Made by a program: the position numbers and the translations under genes
Notes under the pieces: model-generated
The model's database searches: none
The model's input: only the letters and a program-made list of their open reading frames with translations
What the model was told of the DNA's origin: nothing
Source of the DNA: Eubacteriales bacterium
GTDB lineage: Bacteria; Bacillota; Clostridia; Lachnospirales; Lachnospiraceae
DNA: 64,000 nt
Assembly (NCBI GenBank): GCA_030524745.1
Contig: JAUNGC010000020.1
Location: 1-64,000, forward strand
Direction: 5' to 3'
Shown: positions 27,131 to 35,713 of the stretch, piece after piece
Layout: each line of letters opens with the position of its first letter
Numbering within the stretch: the stretch's first letter is position 1

Positions 27131-28456
27131 TCAGTTCTTTTGCGTGATAAAGGGGCGCAGCAGCGCGAAGCAGCAGGCGGTTGTGACGAACTGGCCTGCC
27201 AGCATGCCCCACAGGAAGCCTTCAATGCCGAAATTGGGAACGACAAAGAGGACAAAGGCAAGGCGGATGAGCAGGGAGGACATATTCAGAAGAAACGTAT
27301 GCCCTGTTTTTCCGAGTCCGTTGAGAATGGAAAAAAGCGTCGGATTCAGATAAAAGAGAGGACAGATGAAGCTTAAAGTCCGGATAAAGTGACCGGCCAG
27401 TTCGCTGTGGAAGAGCATGGTGCCAAGGAAATTTCCGGTCAGTAAAAAGAGCGCCATGCAGGCGCCGCCGAGAAGCAGGCAGTAGCGGATACATTTCAGA
27501 ATTGCAGTGCGGATGGCAGGCGTATTTTTGCGGGCATCGGCTTCCGCGATCAGGGGCATGAGCAGCACGGAGACGGAATTGGTAAAGGCTGCGGGAAAAT
27601 GAATACAGGTCATGGCCATTCCGGTAAAAACGCCGTAGATGGAAATCGCCTGTGTCTGCGTGTAACCAAATTGCTGCAGGCTGACGGGAATACGGGCGGA
27701 TTCCACTGCTCCCAGAAGATGCAGGCAGACGCGGTTTGCGGACAGAGGCGCTGCAAAAAGGAAGATACGGCTGGTAATGGCGCGCCAGGAAGTTTTGGAA
27801 AAGTGAGAGAGATCTCCCAATTTTACAAAATGCAGCCAGGTTGCAGGAATGGAAACCAGAGTGGATGCAAATTCTCCGATGACAAGCCCGACGGCGGCGA
27901 CGGTGATGGAAAAAGCGATTCCATGGCTGCTGGCATAGTTCCAGAACAAAAAGACGCTGCCGACCCGGAAACATTGCTCAAAAAGCTGGCAAAAAGCCGG
28001 CAGTCCGGCTTTTTTGATGCCGTAAAAATAGCCGTTGATGCAGGAGTGAATGCAGGCGGCAGGAAAAGAAAGCGACGCGATTCTGAGCAGCGGGGCACAG
28101 CGTTCTTCCATGAGCAGCGTTGAAGCGATGAAATCCGCCCCCTGATAGACGAGGGCGGCGCAGAGAACGGAAAGCATTCCGGAAAAGACAAGACCTGTCA
28201 GAAGAATGCGCAGCCGGTTACGGCTCCCCGTTTTTTCAGGCTCGCCGGCAACGAATTTGGATATGGCGCTTTGAATGCCGGAGGTGCACAGGGCGAAGGT
28301 GAGCGTGAGCACAGGATTCATCAGTTCATAAATTCCCATTCCCTCTTCACCGAACATCCGGGATAAGAAAATCCGGTAAAAGAAGCCGATAAATCGGCTT
28401 AAGAAGCTGGCCAGAGTCAGTATAAAAGTTCCTTTTATCAGCGCATTCCTTTTCAT
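27131..28456 (-). CDS. SpoVB-like polysaccharide flippase (MOP/MATE superfamily)
   Basis: ATG at 28456 has GGAGG (28463-28467 on + coordinates) upstream; 441 residues with about 12-14 membrane helices. The N-terminal block ILTLASFLSRFIGFFYRIFLS and GEEGMGIYELMNPV is the PST/SpoVB pattern; GIKKAGLPAFCQL and SNRVCLHLLGAVE follow. SpoVB proteins flip lipid-linked precursors for spore cortex; related MurJ-type proteins handle lipid II. It stands alone; the aroF promoter lies immediately downstream of its stop. Confidence 0.85.
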   Translation of the reverse strand: MKRNALIKGTFILTLASFLSRFIGFFYRIFLSRMFGEEGMGIYELMNPVLTLTFALCTSGIQSAISKFVAGEPEKTGSRNRLRILLTGLVFSGMLSVLCAALVYQGADFIASTLLMEERCAPLLRIASLSFPAACIHSCINGYFYGIKKAGLPAFCQLFEQCFRVGSVFLFWNYASSHGIAFSITVAAVGLVIGEFASTLVSIPATWLHFVKLGDLSHFSKTSWRAITSRIFLFAAPLSANRVCLHLLGAVESARIPVSLQQFGYTQTQAISIYGVFTGMAMTCIHFPAAFTNSVSVLLMPLIAEADARKNTPAIRTAILKCIRYCLLLGGACMALFLLTGNFLGTMLFHSELAGHFIRTLSFICPLFYLNPTLFSILNGLGKTGHTFLLNMSSLLIRLAFVLFVVPNFGIEGFLWGMLAGQFVTTACCFALLRPFITQKN

Positions 28457-28550
28457 GCGGCGCCTCCAGAACAGGAAAATATACATATTTATATGCCGTA
28501 AGGCGCGGGGGAAAGAACCGGGGATTCAGAAGAAATGTGTCGAAGTATGC

Positions 28551-28579
28551 TTGACAGATGAAAAGGTTCATGGTAGCAT
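28551..28579 (+). promoter_or_regulatory. Promoter of the amino-acid ABC importer operon
   Basis: TTGACA (28551-28556), 17 bp, TAGCAT (28574-28579), about 67 bp before the first gene. Confidence 0.55.
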
Positions 28580-28645
28580 TATCTCGCAATGATTTAGCGT
28601 GGTAAATTGCTAATGGATCAGAGGATGAAAAGCGAGGAGAACATT

Positions 28646-29545
28646 ATGAAAAAGAAAGTATTTGCGATGATGATGGTTGCTGTTCTGGCCGTATCCATGA
28701 CAGCCTGCGGACAGACCGGCGCCACCGCGGAGTCAGCGGCGCCTGCAGATGTACAGGAAGAGGAAAGCGCGGCTGATGGCGCAGCGGAGACGGAAAGCGC
28801 AGGAGAGGATGAAGTGGACGGCGCACAGCAGGCAGAGGCTGACAGAACGACATTTACAGTGGGATTTGACGCGGAGTTCCCGCCTTACGGTTATAAGGAC
28901 GAGTCCGGCGAATATGTAGGATTCGATCTGGATCTGGCCGAAGAAGTGTGCAGCAGAAACGGCTGGGAACTGATCAAGCAGCCGATTGACTGGGATTCCA
29001 AGGATATGGAACTTTCTTCCGGCACGATCGACTGTATCTGGAACGGATTTACGATGAACGGCAGAGAGGAGCAGTACACCTTCTCCGTTCCTTATGTGGA
29101 TAACAGTCAGGTGTTCGTTGTGGCGGCAGATTCCGGCATTGAGACGCTGGCGGATCTGGCGGGAAAGGTAGTGGGCGTACAGAAGGAGTCTTCCGCGCTC
29201 GCGGCGCTGGAGGATGAGGACCACACCGAATTGCTGGCTTCCTTTGCTACATTGAATCAGTATGCGGATTACAATACCGGATTCATGGATCTGGAAGCGG
29301 GCGCGATCGATGCGCTGGCAATGGATATCGGCGTCGCTGACTATAATATGGGACAGCGCAGCGGAAGCTTTGTGATTCTGGAAGAGAAGCTGGCGACAGA
29401 ACAGTATGCGATCGGCTTTTTGAAGGGAAATACGGAACTGAAGGACGCGGTGGAGAAGACGCTGCTTGAGATGGCGGATGACGGCACTTTCATGCAGATT
29501 GCGGAAGAATACGGCCTGGCGGACAGCGTTTGCCTGGGCAAATAA
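28646..29545 (+). CDS. Amino-acid ABC transporter substrate-binding lipoprotein
   Basis: ATG 28646 follows GAGGAGA; 299 residues. Residues 1-21 are a lipoprotein signal ending MTAC (Cys21), then an acidic Ala/Glu linker of ~45 residues. The family-3 binding domain starts FTVGFDAEFPPYGYKDESGEYVGFD-like (positions about 70-95) and contains DCIWNGFTMNGRE and an SGSFVILEEKL stretch. It captures a polar amino acid (Cys/Gln/Glu type unknown) outside the membrane for the permease and ATPase that follow. Confidence 0.93.
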   Translation: MKKKVFAMMMVAVLAVSMTACGQTGATAESAAPADVQEEESAADGAAETESAGEDEVDGAQQAEADRTTFTVGFDAEFPPYGYKDESGEYVGFDLDLAEEVCSRNGWELIKQPIDWDSKDMELSSGTIDCIWNGFTMNGREEQYTFSVPYVDNSQVFVVAADSGIETLADLAGKVVGVQKESSALAALEDEDHTELLASFATLNQYADYNTGFMDLEAGAIDALAMDIGVADYNMGQRSGSFVILEEKLATEQYAIGFLKGNTELKDAVEKTLLEMADDGTFMQIAEEYGLADSVCLGK

Positions 29546-29601
29546 CAAAAAGTAAATCATGCGCATTTTTGGGCGTCATGAATAGGGAAAGTTGCATTTT
29601 G

Positions 29602-29645
29602 ACAACCGCCGGGTTTCGATCGGTCTGAACCTGGCGGCTGTTTTT
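29602..29645 (+). terminator. Terminator-like hairpin within the importer operon
   Basis: ACAACCGCCGGGTT (29602-29615) pairs with AACCTGGCGGCTGT (29628-29641), followed by T5. Placed after the binding-protein gene, it would let that gene be expressed more than the permease and ATPase, a common device in such operons. Confidence 0.75.
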
Positions 29646-29681
29646 CAGATAAGACACAGGCGACGGCCTTTGGAGGATATG

Positions 29682-30356
29682 ATGCAGGGACTATTGGATT
29701 TTGGGAATAATTTTATCACGATGCTGCCGCAGATGGTGGAAAAATTCGGCGTGACCGTTTCGATCTTTTTTCTGACGCTGATTTTCTCTTTGCCGCTGGG
29801 TTTGCTTTTGTCTTTTGGTAGAATGGCGAAAAACTGGCTCGTCAGAACCCTGAGCAAAGTTTATATTTCCGTCATGCGGGGAACGCCGCTCATGCTGCAG
29901 CTTGTAGTGGTTTATTTTGCTCCCTATTATATCTTCCGGATCAAGATTTCAAACAACTGGCGTTTCTCGGCGGTGATTCTGGCATTCGTCTTAAATTATG
30001 CGGCCTATTTTGCGGAAATTTACCGCGGCGGAATCGAATCCATGCCGGTGGGACAGTATGAAGCCGCAAAGGTTCTGGGGTATACGAAGCTGCAGACCTT
30101 CGTCAAAATTATTCTGCCTCAGGTGATTAAACGGATTCTGCCGCCGATCACCAATGAAATGATAACGCTGGTGAAAGATACGTCTTTGGCGTTTGTGCTG
30201 GCACAGGTGGAAATGTTCACCCTGGCCAAGCAGTTTGCGGCGGCGCAGGCTTCCGTGATGCCGTTGATGGTGGCAGGCGTGTTTTACTATATTTTCAATC
30301 TGCTGGTGGCTTCCGTGATGGAGTATGTGGAAAAGAAATTGAATTACTACAGATGA
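29682..30356 (+). CDS. Amino-acid ABC transporter permease
   Basis: The start is ATG 29682 or the adjacent ATG 29679, both after GGAGG (29672-29676); 224 residues from 29682. It is a His/Glu/Gln-type permease with five helices and the EAA loop EIYRGGIESMPVGQYEAAKVLGY. It pairs with the ATPase downstream. Confidence 0.93.
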   Translation: MQGLLDFGNNFITMLPQMVEKFGVTVSIFFLTLIFSLPLGLLLSFGRMAKNWLVRTLSKVYISVMRGTPLMLQLVVVYFAPYYIFRIKISNNWRFSAVILAFVLNYAAYFAEIYRGGIESMPVGQYEAAKVLGYTKLQTFVKIILPQVIKRILPPITNEMITLVKDTSLAFVLAQVEMFTLAKQFAAAQASVMPLMVAGVFYYIFNLLVASVMEYVEKKLNYYR

Positions 30357-30430
30357 CAGGCGGCCGCAGAATAGCGGCTGCGAGATGAGCGCGTTTAAAA
30401 TTTCGCGGTTTTTAGGGAAAGGAAAAAGGG

Positions 30431-31195
30431 ATGGCAGGGAAGGATTTACTTGTAATCAATCATCTGCGCAAATGTTTTGACGGACAGGAGATTTTGAAGG
30501 ATATTTCGCTCAATGTGCAGGAGGGCGAGGTGGTCTCCATTATCGGACCTTCCGGTTCCGGAAAGTCCACATTGCTGCGCTGCGCCACCATGCTGGAAAC
30601 GATGGACGGCGGCGAACTGATTTATATGGGAGAGACGGCGGCGAAGGAAGCGGACGGACAGTGCGTGTATGCGCAAAAAGCGGATCTGAAGCGGATCCGC
30701 CATCATTTTGGACTGGTATTTCAGAATTTCAATCTGTTTCCGCATTACAGCGTTCTGAAAAATATTATGGACGCGCCGATGACGGTGGACAAGGTGCCGA
30801 AAAAAGAGGCGCAGGAGAGGGCGCTGGGGCTGTTGGAGCAGTTCGGCCTGGCGGATAAGCGGGACGCCTATCCCTGCCAGCTTTCCGGCGGGCAGCAGCA
30901 GCGCGTGTCGATCGCAAGGGCGCTGGCGCTGCAGCCGAAAATCCTTTTCTTTGACGAGCCCACATCTGCGCTGGATCCGGAACTGACCGGCGAGGTTTTA
31001 AAGGTGATAAAGGAACTGGCAAAAGAAAAAATGACGATGATTATTGTGACCCATGAAATGCAGTTTGCCAGAGAGATTTCGGACCGGGTGATCTTTTTGG
31101 AGCACGGCGATATTCTCGCGCAGGGAAGCGCGGATGAGGTATTCAACTCCGATAACACGAGAATCCGCGACTTCATCGGGAAACTGAACAGTTGA
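30431..31195 (+). CDS. Polar amino-acid ABC transporter ATPase (GlnQ type)
   Basis: ATG 30431 follows AGGGAAAGG; 254 residues. Walker A GPSGSGKST, signature [15 protein letters not shown], Walker B ILFFDEPTSALDPE and the His of VTHEMQFAREISDRV are intact. It ends the three-gene importer. The second long palindrome starts within ~5 bp of its stop codon. Confidence 0.95.
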   Translation: MAGKDLLVINHLRKCFDGQEILKDISLNVQEGEVVSIIGPSGSGKSTLLRCATMLETMDGGELIYMGETAAKEADGQCVYAQKADLKRIRHHFGLVFQNFNLFPHYSVLKNIMDAPMTVDKVPKKEAQERALGLLEQFGLADKRDAYPCQLSGGQQQRVSIARALALQPKILFFDEPTSALDPELTGEVLKVIKELAKEKMTMIIVTHEMQFAREISDRVIFLEHGDILAQGSADEVFNSDNTRIRDFIGKLNS

Positions 31196-31200
31196 CGGTC

Positions 31201-31508
31201 GGTCGGCCCGGCGATTCCGCTTCCGGCCCATGCCGCGGCTCTTTTGCAGCGCACAGGCATTTTCGCCATTCCGATATCCGAAACGGGAAATTCCAGCCAA
31301 AGTCCCGGACCGTTCCGGACTGCTTTGCGGCGCGTTAACTCGCAGCGAATCAGAAATTCGCTGCTCAGACAGTACGCGCACGCGAAGCAGGAACGTTCCG
31401 AAGCTTTGGCTGGAATTTCTCCGCTTCGGATATAAGTCATGGCTTCAAACGCCTGTGCGCTGCAAAAGAGCCGCGGCAGGGGCCGGAAGCGGAATCACCG
31501 GGCCGACC
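31201..31508. repeat. Long imperfect palindrome, family member 2 (~308 bp)
   Basis: Arms of ~150 bp begin GGTCGGCCCGG (31201) and end CCGGGCCGACC (to 31508). The centre GCAGCGAATC / ATTCGCTGC (about 31342-31363) followed by TCAGACAGTA is the same as in the copy at 11520-11976, as are the flanking CCATTCCGATATCC, CGGGAAATTC, CCGTTCCGGACTGC, CAGGAACGT and ATTTCTCCGCTTCGGATAT segments. Outer arms diverge between the copies while staying self-complementary within each. No gene is called inside. Confidence 0.85.
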
Positions 31509-31510
31509 AT

Positions 31511-31557
31511 GCACTCGCGGAGTGTGCAGTAACAGTTCGGCGTAGCTGAACTGTTAC
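31511..31557 (+). other. Two short hairpins after the palindrome
   Basis: GCACTC-GCG-GAGTGTGC (31511-31527) is followed directly by GTAACAGTTC (31529-31538) and GAACTGTTAC (31548-31557), a perfect 10-bp stem with a 9-nt loop. No T-run follows either. Confidence 0.5.
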
Positions 31558-31602
31558 GAATCGAGAGGTCTGCCGGAATGAAACATGCCGGAATGAAAAA
31601 TG

Positions 31603-31631
31603 TTGCAAGGGAGCCTGTTTTACGATATACT
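31603..31631 (+). promoter_or_regulatory. Promoter of purB
   Basis: TTGCAA (31603-31608), 17 bp, TATACT (31626-31631); the leader to purB is ~120 nt and contains an imperfect GTTCC/GGAAC stem near 31660-31685. Confidence 0.65.
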
Positions 31632-31759
31632 GTGAGCGGTGAAGTGTGGGGAGAACGTTCCGTACATTTCGTATGTTGGGAACACACATTGCAAGAATGC
31701 TGCGGGACGCAGAGGTGACGGCAGCGAAGCAGACGAAAATCAGAAAGGGAAGGAATACG

Positions 31760-33193
31760 ATGAGCACAGACAGATATACGAGTCCTTTGTCAGAACGGTA
31801 TGCCAGCCGGGAAATGCAGTACATTTTTTCACAGGATATGAAGTTTCGGACATGGAGACGGCTGTGGATCGCGCTGGCTGAGACGGAGAAAGAGCTGGGG
31901 CTGGAAATTACGCAGGAGCAGATCGATGAATTGAAGAGCCATGCGGAGGATATCAACTATGATGTGGCGAAGGCGCGGGAGAAGGTGGTCCGCCACGACG
32001 TCATGAGTCATGTTTACGCATATGGCGTGCAGTGTCCGAAGGCGAAAGGCATTATTCATCTGGGTGCGACTTCCTGTTATGTGGGAGATAATACGGACAT
32101 CATCATTATGGCGGAAGCGCTGAAACTGGTGAGAAAGAAGCTGGTCAATGCGCTGAATGAACTGGCGGCTTTTGCGGATGCGCAGAAGGCTCAGCCCACG
32201 TTGGCGTTTACGCATTTTCAGCCTGCGCAGCCCACTACGGTCGGAAAGCGCGCGACTTTGTGGATGCAGGAATTTTTCATGGATTTAAACGATCTGGATT
32301 ATGTGCTTGATTCTTTGAAATTGCTGGGGTCCAAGGGGACGACCGGCACCCAGGCGTCCTTCCTGGAATTGTTTGAAGGGGATCAGGAGAAGGTGGATAA
32401 GCTGGATCCGATGATCGCACAGAAGATGGGCTTTGCGGGCTGCTATCCGGTGTCCGGACAGACCTATTCCCGTAAAGTGGATACCCGCGTGCTGAATATT
32501 CTTGCAGGCATTGCGGCGAGCGCGCATAAAATGTCCAATGACATCCGTCTGCTGCAGCATTTAAAAGAAGTGGAGGAGCCTTTTGAAAAGACGCAGATCG
32601 GTTCTTCCGCTATGGCTTATAAGAGAAATCCGATGAGAAGCGAGCGGATCGCGTCGCTGGCCCGTTATGTGATGGTGGACGCCTTAAATCCGGCGATCAC
32701 GTCCGCGACCCAGTGGTTTGAGAGGACGCTGGACGACTCCGCCAATAAACGAATTTCCATTCCGGAAGGCTTTCTGGCGGTGGACGGCATTCTGGATCTT
32801 TGCCTGAACGTGGTGGACGGGCTGGTTGTGTATCCGAAAGTGATCGAGAAGCACATGCGCAGCGAACTGCCTTTCATGGCGACGGAAAATATTATGATGG
32901 ATGCGGTCAAGGCCGGCGGCGACAGACAGGAACTGCATGAGAAGATCCGGGAACTTTCCATGGAAGCCGGACGCAGGGTAAAGGAAGAAGGCGCGGATAA
33001 CCAGTTGATGTCTCTGATCGCAGAGGACGAAATGTTCAACCTGGATGCGCAGGCGCTGGAAAATTCTCTGGAACCGTCCCGCTATATCGGATGTTGCGTG
33101 CATCAGGTGGAGCGTTTCCTGACGGAAGTGATCAATCCTGTGCTGGAACAAAACCGGGCTGATCTGGGCGTGAAAGCGGAAATCAACGTTTAA
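31760..33193 (+). CDS. purB: Adenylosuccinate lyase
   Basis: ATG 31760 follows GGGAAGGAA; 477 residues, the long form found in clostridia. It performs two beta-eliminations in purine synthesis, SAICAR to AICAR and adenylosuccinate to AMP. The fumarase/ASL signature GSSAMAYKRNPM lies near residues 280-291, and HLGATSCYVGDN and THFQPAQPTTVGKR are conserved. The next gene is purA, so the two enzymes for IMP to AMP are adjacent, though each has its own promoter region. Confidence 0.96.
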   Translation: MSTDRYTSPLSERYASREMQYIFSQDMKFRTWRRLWIALAETEKELGLEITQEQIDELKSHAEDINYDVAKAREKVVRHDVMSHVYAYGVQCPKAKGIIHLGATSCYVGDNTDIIIMAEALKLVRKKLVNALNELAAFADAQKAQPTLAFTHFQPAQPTTVGKRATLWMQEFFMDLNDLDYVLDSLKLLGSKGTTGTQASFLELFEGDQEKVDKLDPMIAQKMGFAGCYPVSGQTYSRKVDTRVLNILAGIAASAHKMSNDIRLLQHLKEVEEPFEKTQIGSSAMAYKRNPMRSERIASLARYVMVDALNPAITSATQWFERTLDDSANKRISIPEGFLAVDGILDLCLNVVDGLVVYPKVIEKHMRSELPFMATENIMMDAVKAGGDRQELHEKIRELSMEAGRRVKEEGADNQLMSLIAEDEMFNLDAQALENSLEPSRYIGCCVHQVERFLTEVINPVLEQNRADLGVKAEINV

Positions 33194-33300
33194 AGTATCC
33201 GGAAAAAGCCGGAAGAATGCCGGGAAGGCGGTATATGCCGCGCGACGCACTGAATGAATTTGATATAAGCATAAGTGATAATATATATAAAATATATTAA

Positions 33301-33329
33301 TTTTACTTATGATGAAAATCTGATATACT
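33301..33329 (+). promoter_or_regulatory. Likely promoter of purA
   Basis: TATACT (33324-33329) with a weak TTTTAC -35 (33301-33306). The AT-rich area upstream has CATAAGT/ACTTATG inverted copies (about 33269-33312). The 100-nt leader has CCTGC and GGCAGG segments able to pair across a GC-rich inner stem (about 33361-33402). I saw no purine riboswitch core. Confidence 0.4.
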
Positions 33330-33432
33330 TGATCTGTAAGTGCGGAAGAGGAGACGCAAGTCCTGCTTTTCCGATAAATAGCGCCGCTTTGTGCAGGCGG
33401 CAGGAAAGGTTTCATTGAAAAGAGGACAAAAA

Positions 33433-34719
33433 ATGGTTAAAGCAGTAGTTGGAGCAAACTGGGGAGACGAAGGAAAAGGCAAGATTACGGATATGATGGC
33501 CAAAGAGGCGGACGTCGTCATCCGTTTCCAGGGAGGCGCAAATGCCGGTCACACGATCGTGAACAATTACGGCAAATTCGCGCTGCATACCCTGCCTTCG
33601 GGCGTGTTTTACGGTCATGTGACGAACATCATCGGCAACGGCGTGGCCCTCAACATTCCACTTTTGTTCAAAGAAGTGAAAGAACTGACGGACCGGAATG
33701 TGCCCACGCCCCATATCATGATTTCCGACAGGGCGCAGATCGTAATGCCGTATCACATTTTGCTGGACGCTTATGAAGAGGAACGTCTGGCCGGAAAATC
33801 CTTTGGGTCCACGAAATCCGGCATCGCGCCTTTTTATTCCGATAAATTTGCGAAGATCGGTTTCCAGGTCAGCGAACTGTTCGATGAGGAACTTCTGAAG
33901 GAAAAGGTAGTCCGCATCTGCGAACTCAAGAACGTGCTGTTTGAGCATCTCTATCATAAAGAACCCTTAAAGCCGGAAGAATTGCTGGAAACGCTGCATG
34001 AATACCGCGATATGGTGGCTCCTTATGTGGGCAACGTATCCGCATTTCTGGATCAGGCGTTAAAAGAAGGGAAAAATATTTTGCTGGAGGGACAGCTTGG
34101 AACCATGAAGGATCCGGATCACGGCATCTATCCGATGGTGACTTCTTCTTCCACGCTGGCGGCATACGGCGCGATCGGCGCCGGCATTGCGCCCTATGAA
34201 ATTAAAAAGATCGTTGCCGTTACAAAGGCATATTCTTCCGCAGTCGGTGCGGGCGCTTTTGTTTCTGAAATTTTTGGAGAGGAAGCGGACGAACTGAGAA
34301 GGCGCGGCGGAGACGGCGGCGAATATGGCGCAACTACAGGACGCCCCAGAAGAATGGGCTGGTATGACTGTGTGGCTTCCCGGTATGGCTGCCGCTTACA
34401 GGGCGCAACGGACGTGGCGCTGACAGTTATGGATGTGCTGGGATATCTGGATGAAATTCCGGTATGTACCGGCTATGAAATTGACGGAGAGGTAACAAAG
34501 GAATTCCCGGTGACCTGCAAGCTGGAGAAGGCAAAACCGGTGTTTGTAAAGCTTCCCGGATGGAAATGCGATATCCGCGGCATCCGCAACTACGAAGAAC
34601 TGCCGGAAAACTGCAGAAAGTATGTGGAATTTATCGAGGAGCAGATCGGCTATCCGATCACCATGGTCTCCAACGGCCCCGGAAGAGACGATATTATTTA
34701 CAGAGAAAGCGCGCTGTAA
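33433..34719 (+). CDS. purA: Adenylosuccinate synthetase
   Basis: ATG 33433 follows AGAGGA; 428 residues. GTP-dependent ligation of IMP and Asp to adenylosuccinate. The opening GANWGDEGKGKITD loop, GGANAGHTIV, the GSTKSGIAP segment and TTGRPRRMGWYD are all standard. It follows purB by 240 bp. A 13-bp inverted repeat downstream doubles as its possible terminator. Confidence 0.97.
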   Translation: MVKAVVGANWGDEGKGKITDMMAKEADVVIRFQGGANAGHTIVNNYGKFALHTLPSGVFYGHVTNIIGNGVALNIPLLFKEVKELTDRNVPTPHIMISDRAQIVMPYHILLDAYEEERLAGKSFGSTKSGIAPFYSDKFAKIGFQVSELFDEELLKEKVVRICELKNVLFEHLYHKEPLKPEELLETLHEYRDMVAPYVGNVSAFLDQALKEGKNILLEGQLGTMKDPDHGIYPMVTSSSTLAAYGAIGAGIAPYEIKKIVAVTKAYSSAVGAGAFVSEIFGEEADELRRRGGDGGEYGATTGRPRRMGWYDCVASRYGCRLQGATDVALTVMDVLGYLDEIPVCTGYEIDGEVTKEFPVTCKLEKAKPVFVKLPGWKCDIRGIRNYEELPENCRKYVEFIEEQIGYPITMVSNGPGRDDIIYRESAL

Positions 34720-34741
34720 AATACCCCTTCCTAAATAATTT

Positions 34742-34771
34742 TTGACAGATATACAGGAAATCCCTTATAAT
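34742..34771 (+). promoter_or_regulatory. Promoter of the LysR-type regulator gene
   Basis: TTGACA (34742-34747), 18 bp, TATAAT (34766-34771). Confidence 0.8.
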
Positions 34772-34810
34772 AATAGTCGTTGCAAAAAGACTTGTTATAA
34801 GGGATTTTTT
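34758..34810 (+). promoter_or_regulatory. 13-bp inverted repeat spanning the -10 box and masking the LysR-gene start
   Basis: AAATCCCTTATAA (34758-34770) and TTATAAGGGATTT (34795-34807) are perfect inverted copies with a 24-nt loop. The left arm contains the -10 box and the right arm contains the AAGGGA that serves as ribosome binding site, followed by a T6 run up to ATG 34811. It could be an operator for autoregulation, an RNA hairpin controlling translation, or the terminator of purA. Confidence 0.65.
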
Positions 34811-35713
34811 ATGACGGCAAATCTGGAATACTACAAAGTGTTTTATCATGTGGTAAAATGCGGTTCTGTTACCAAAGCGGCGCGGCTGCTTTCCCTTTCC
34901 CAGCCGGCGGTGAGCCAGAGCATCAGACAACTGGAGAGCGCGCTTGGCGTGAAGCTGCTCGGACGCACGCCCCGCGGCATCGCGGCGACTGCGGAAGGAA
35001 AGCTTCTTTTTGCTTATGTGGAAAAAGGCTATGAGCAGTTCGAGACGGGAGAAAAGCGGCTGGCACAGTTGCGCAATCTGGAACGGGGCGAGATCACAAT
35101 CGGCGCTTCGGATATGACGCTGCGTTTTTTTCTGCTTCCTTATCTGGAACGCTTTCATGAAAACTATCCGGGAATCAAGGTATCGGTGACAAACGGACCG
35201 ACGCCTGCCACCATGGATCTTCTCCGGGAAGAAAAGATCGATTTCGGCGTGGTTTCCGGGCCGCTGAAGGCAGAACGCGGCGTTTCCATGGTTTCTGTCA
35301 AAAAAATTGAAGATATTTTTGTGGCGGGAAAGAATTTCTGGGAATTTCGGGGAAAGATAAATGAACTGAAGCTGCTGGAACAATTGCCGCTCATCATGCT
35401 GGATGAGTTGACCAGCACGGGAAAATATGTGCGGCAGTTTCTGGAAAGCAATGATGTGCATGTGACGCCGGAGTTTGAACTGTCGACCAGCGATATGATC
35501 GTCCAGTTTGCATTGCGGAATCTGGGAATCGGCAGCGTGACGCGGGATTTTGCAGAAGAGCAGTTGAGATCGGGCGCGCTGGAAGAGTTGCAGTTCGATA
35601 TACAGATGCCAAAGAGAGATATTCTCGTGGTGATGAAGGAAAAGAGTCCGACCAGTCTGGCCGCGGGAAAGTTGCTGCAGATGATTATGGAGGAAAGGAA
35701 AGCGGATGATTAA
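34811..35713 (+). CDS. LysR-family transcriptional regulator
   Basis: ATG 34811 with AAGGGA upstream gives 300 residues. The winged-helix part (1-65) has GSVTKAARLLSLSQPAVSQSIRQLE; the effector domain (about 90-295) is a periplasmic-binding-like fold. The ligand cannot be told. The next gene, a HAD phosphatase, overlaps by 8 bp and is probably co-transcribed, unusual for LysR proteins, which typically face their targets divergently. Confidence 0.92.
   Translation: MTANLEYYKVFYHVVKCGSVTKAARLLSLSQPAVSQSIRQLESALGVKLLGRTPRGIAATAEGKLLFAYVEKGYEQFETGEKRLAQLRNLERGEITIGASDMTLRFFLLPYLERFHENYPGIKVSVTNGPTPATMDLLREEKIDFGVVSGPLKAERGVSMVSVKKIEDIFVAGKNFWEFRGKINELKLLEQLPLIMLDELTSTGKYVRQFLESNDVHVTPEFELSTSDMIVQFALRNLGIGSVTRDFAEEQLRSGALEELQFDIQMPKRDILVVMKEKSPTSLAAGKLLQMIMEERKADD

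Noticed and set aside
26853..27376. Frames through the aroF leader repeats on either strand
   Set aside because: The repeated peptides follow the 66-67-bp DNA repeat and the plus-strand frame continues antisense into two real genes.
30868..31532. Frames resembling those at 11.5-12.0 kb, some annotated elsewhere as hypothetical proteins
   Set aside because: The similarity is explained by the shared palindromic DNA repeat, not by a protein family; one also runs antisense through the ABC ATPase gene.
33194..33432. Purine riboswitch before purA
   Set aside because: The conserved purine-aptamer core elements and loop pair were not found; only AT-rich inverted copies and a GC stem are present.
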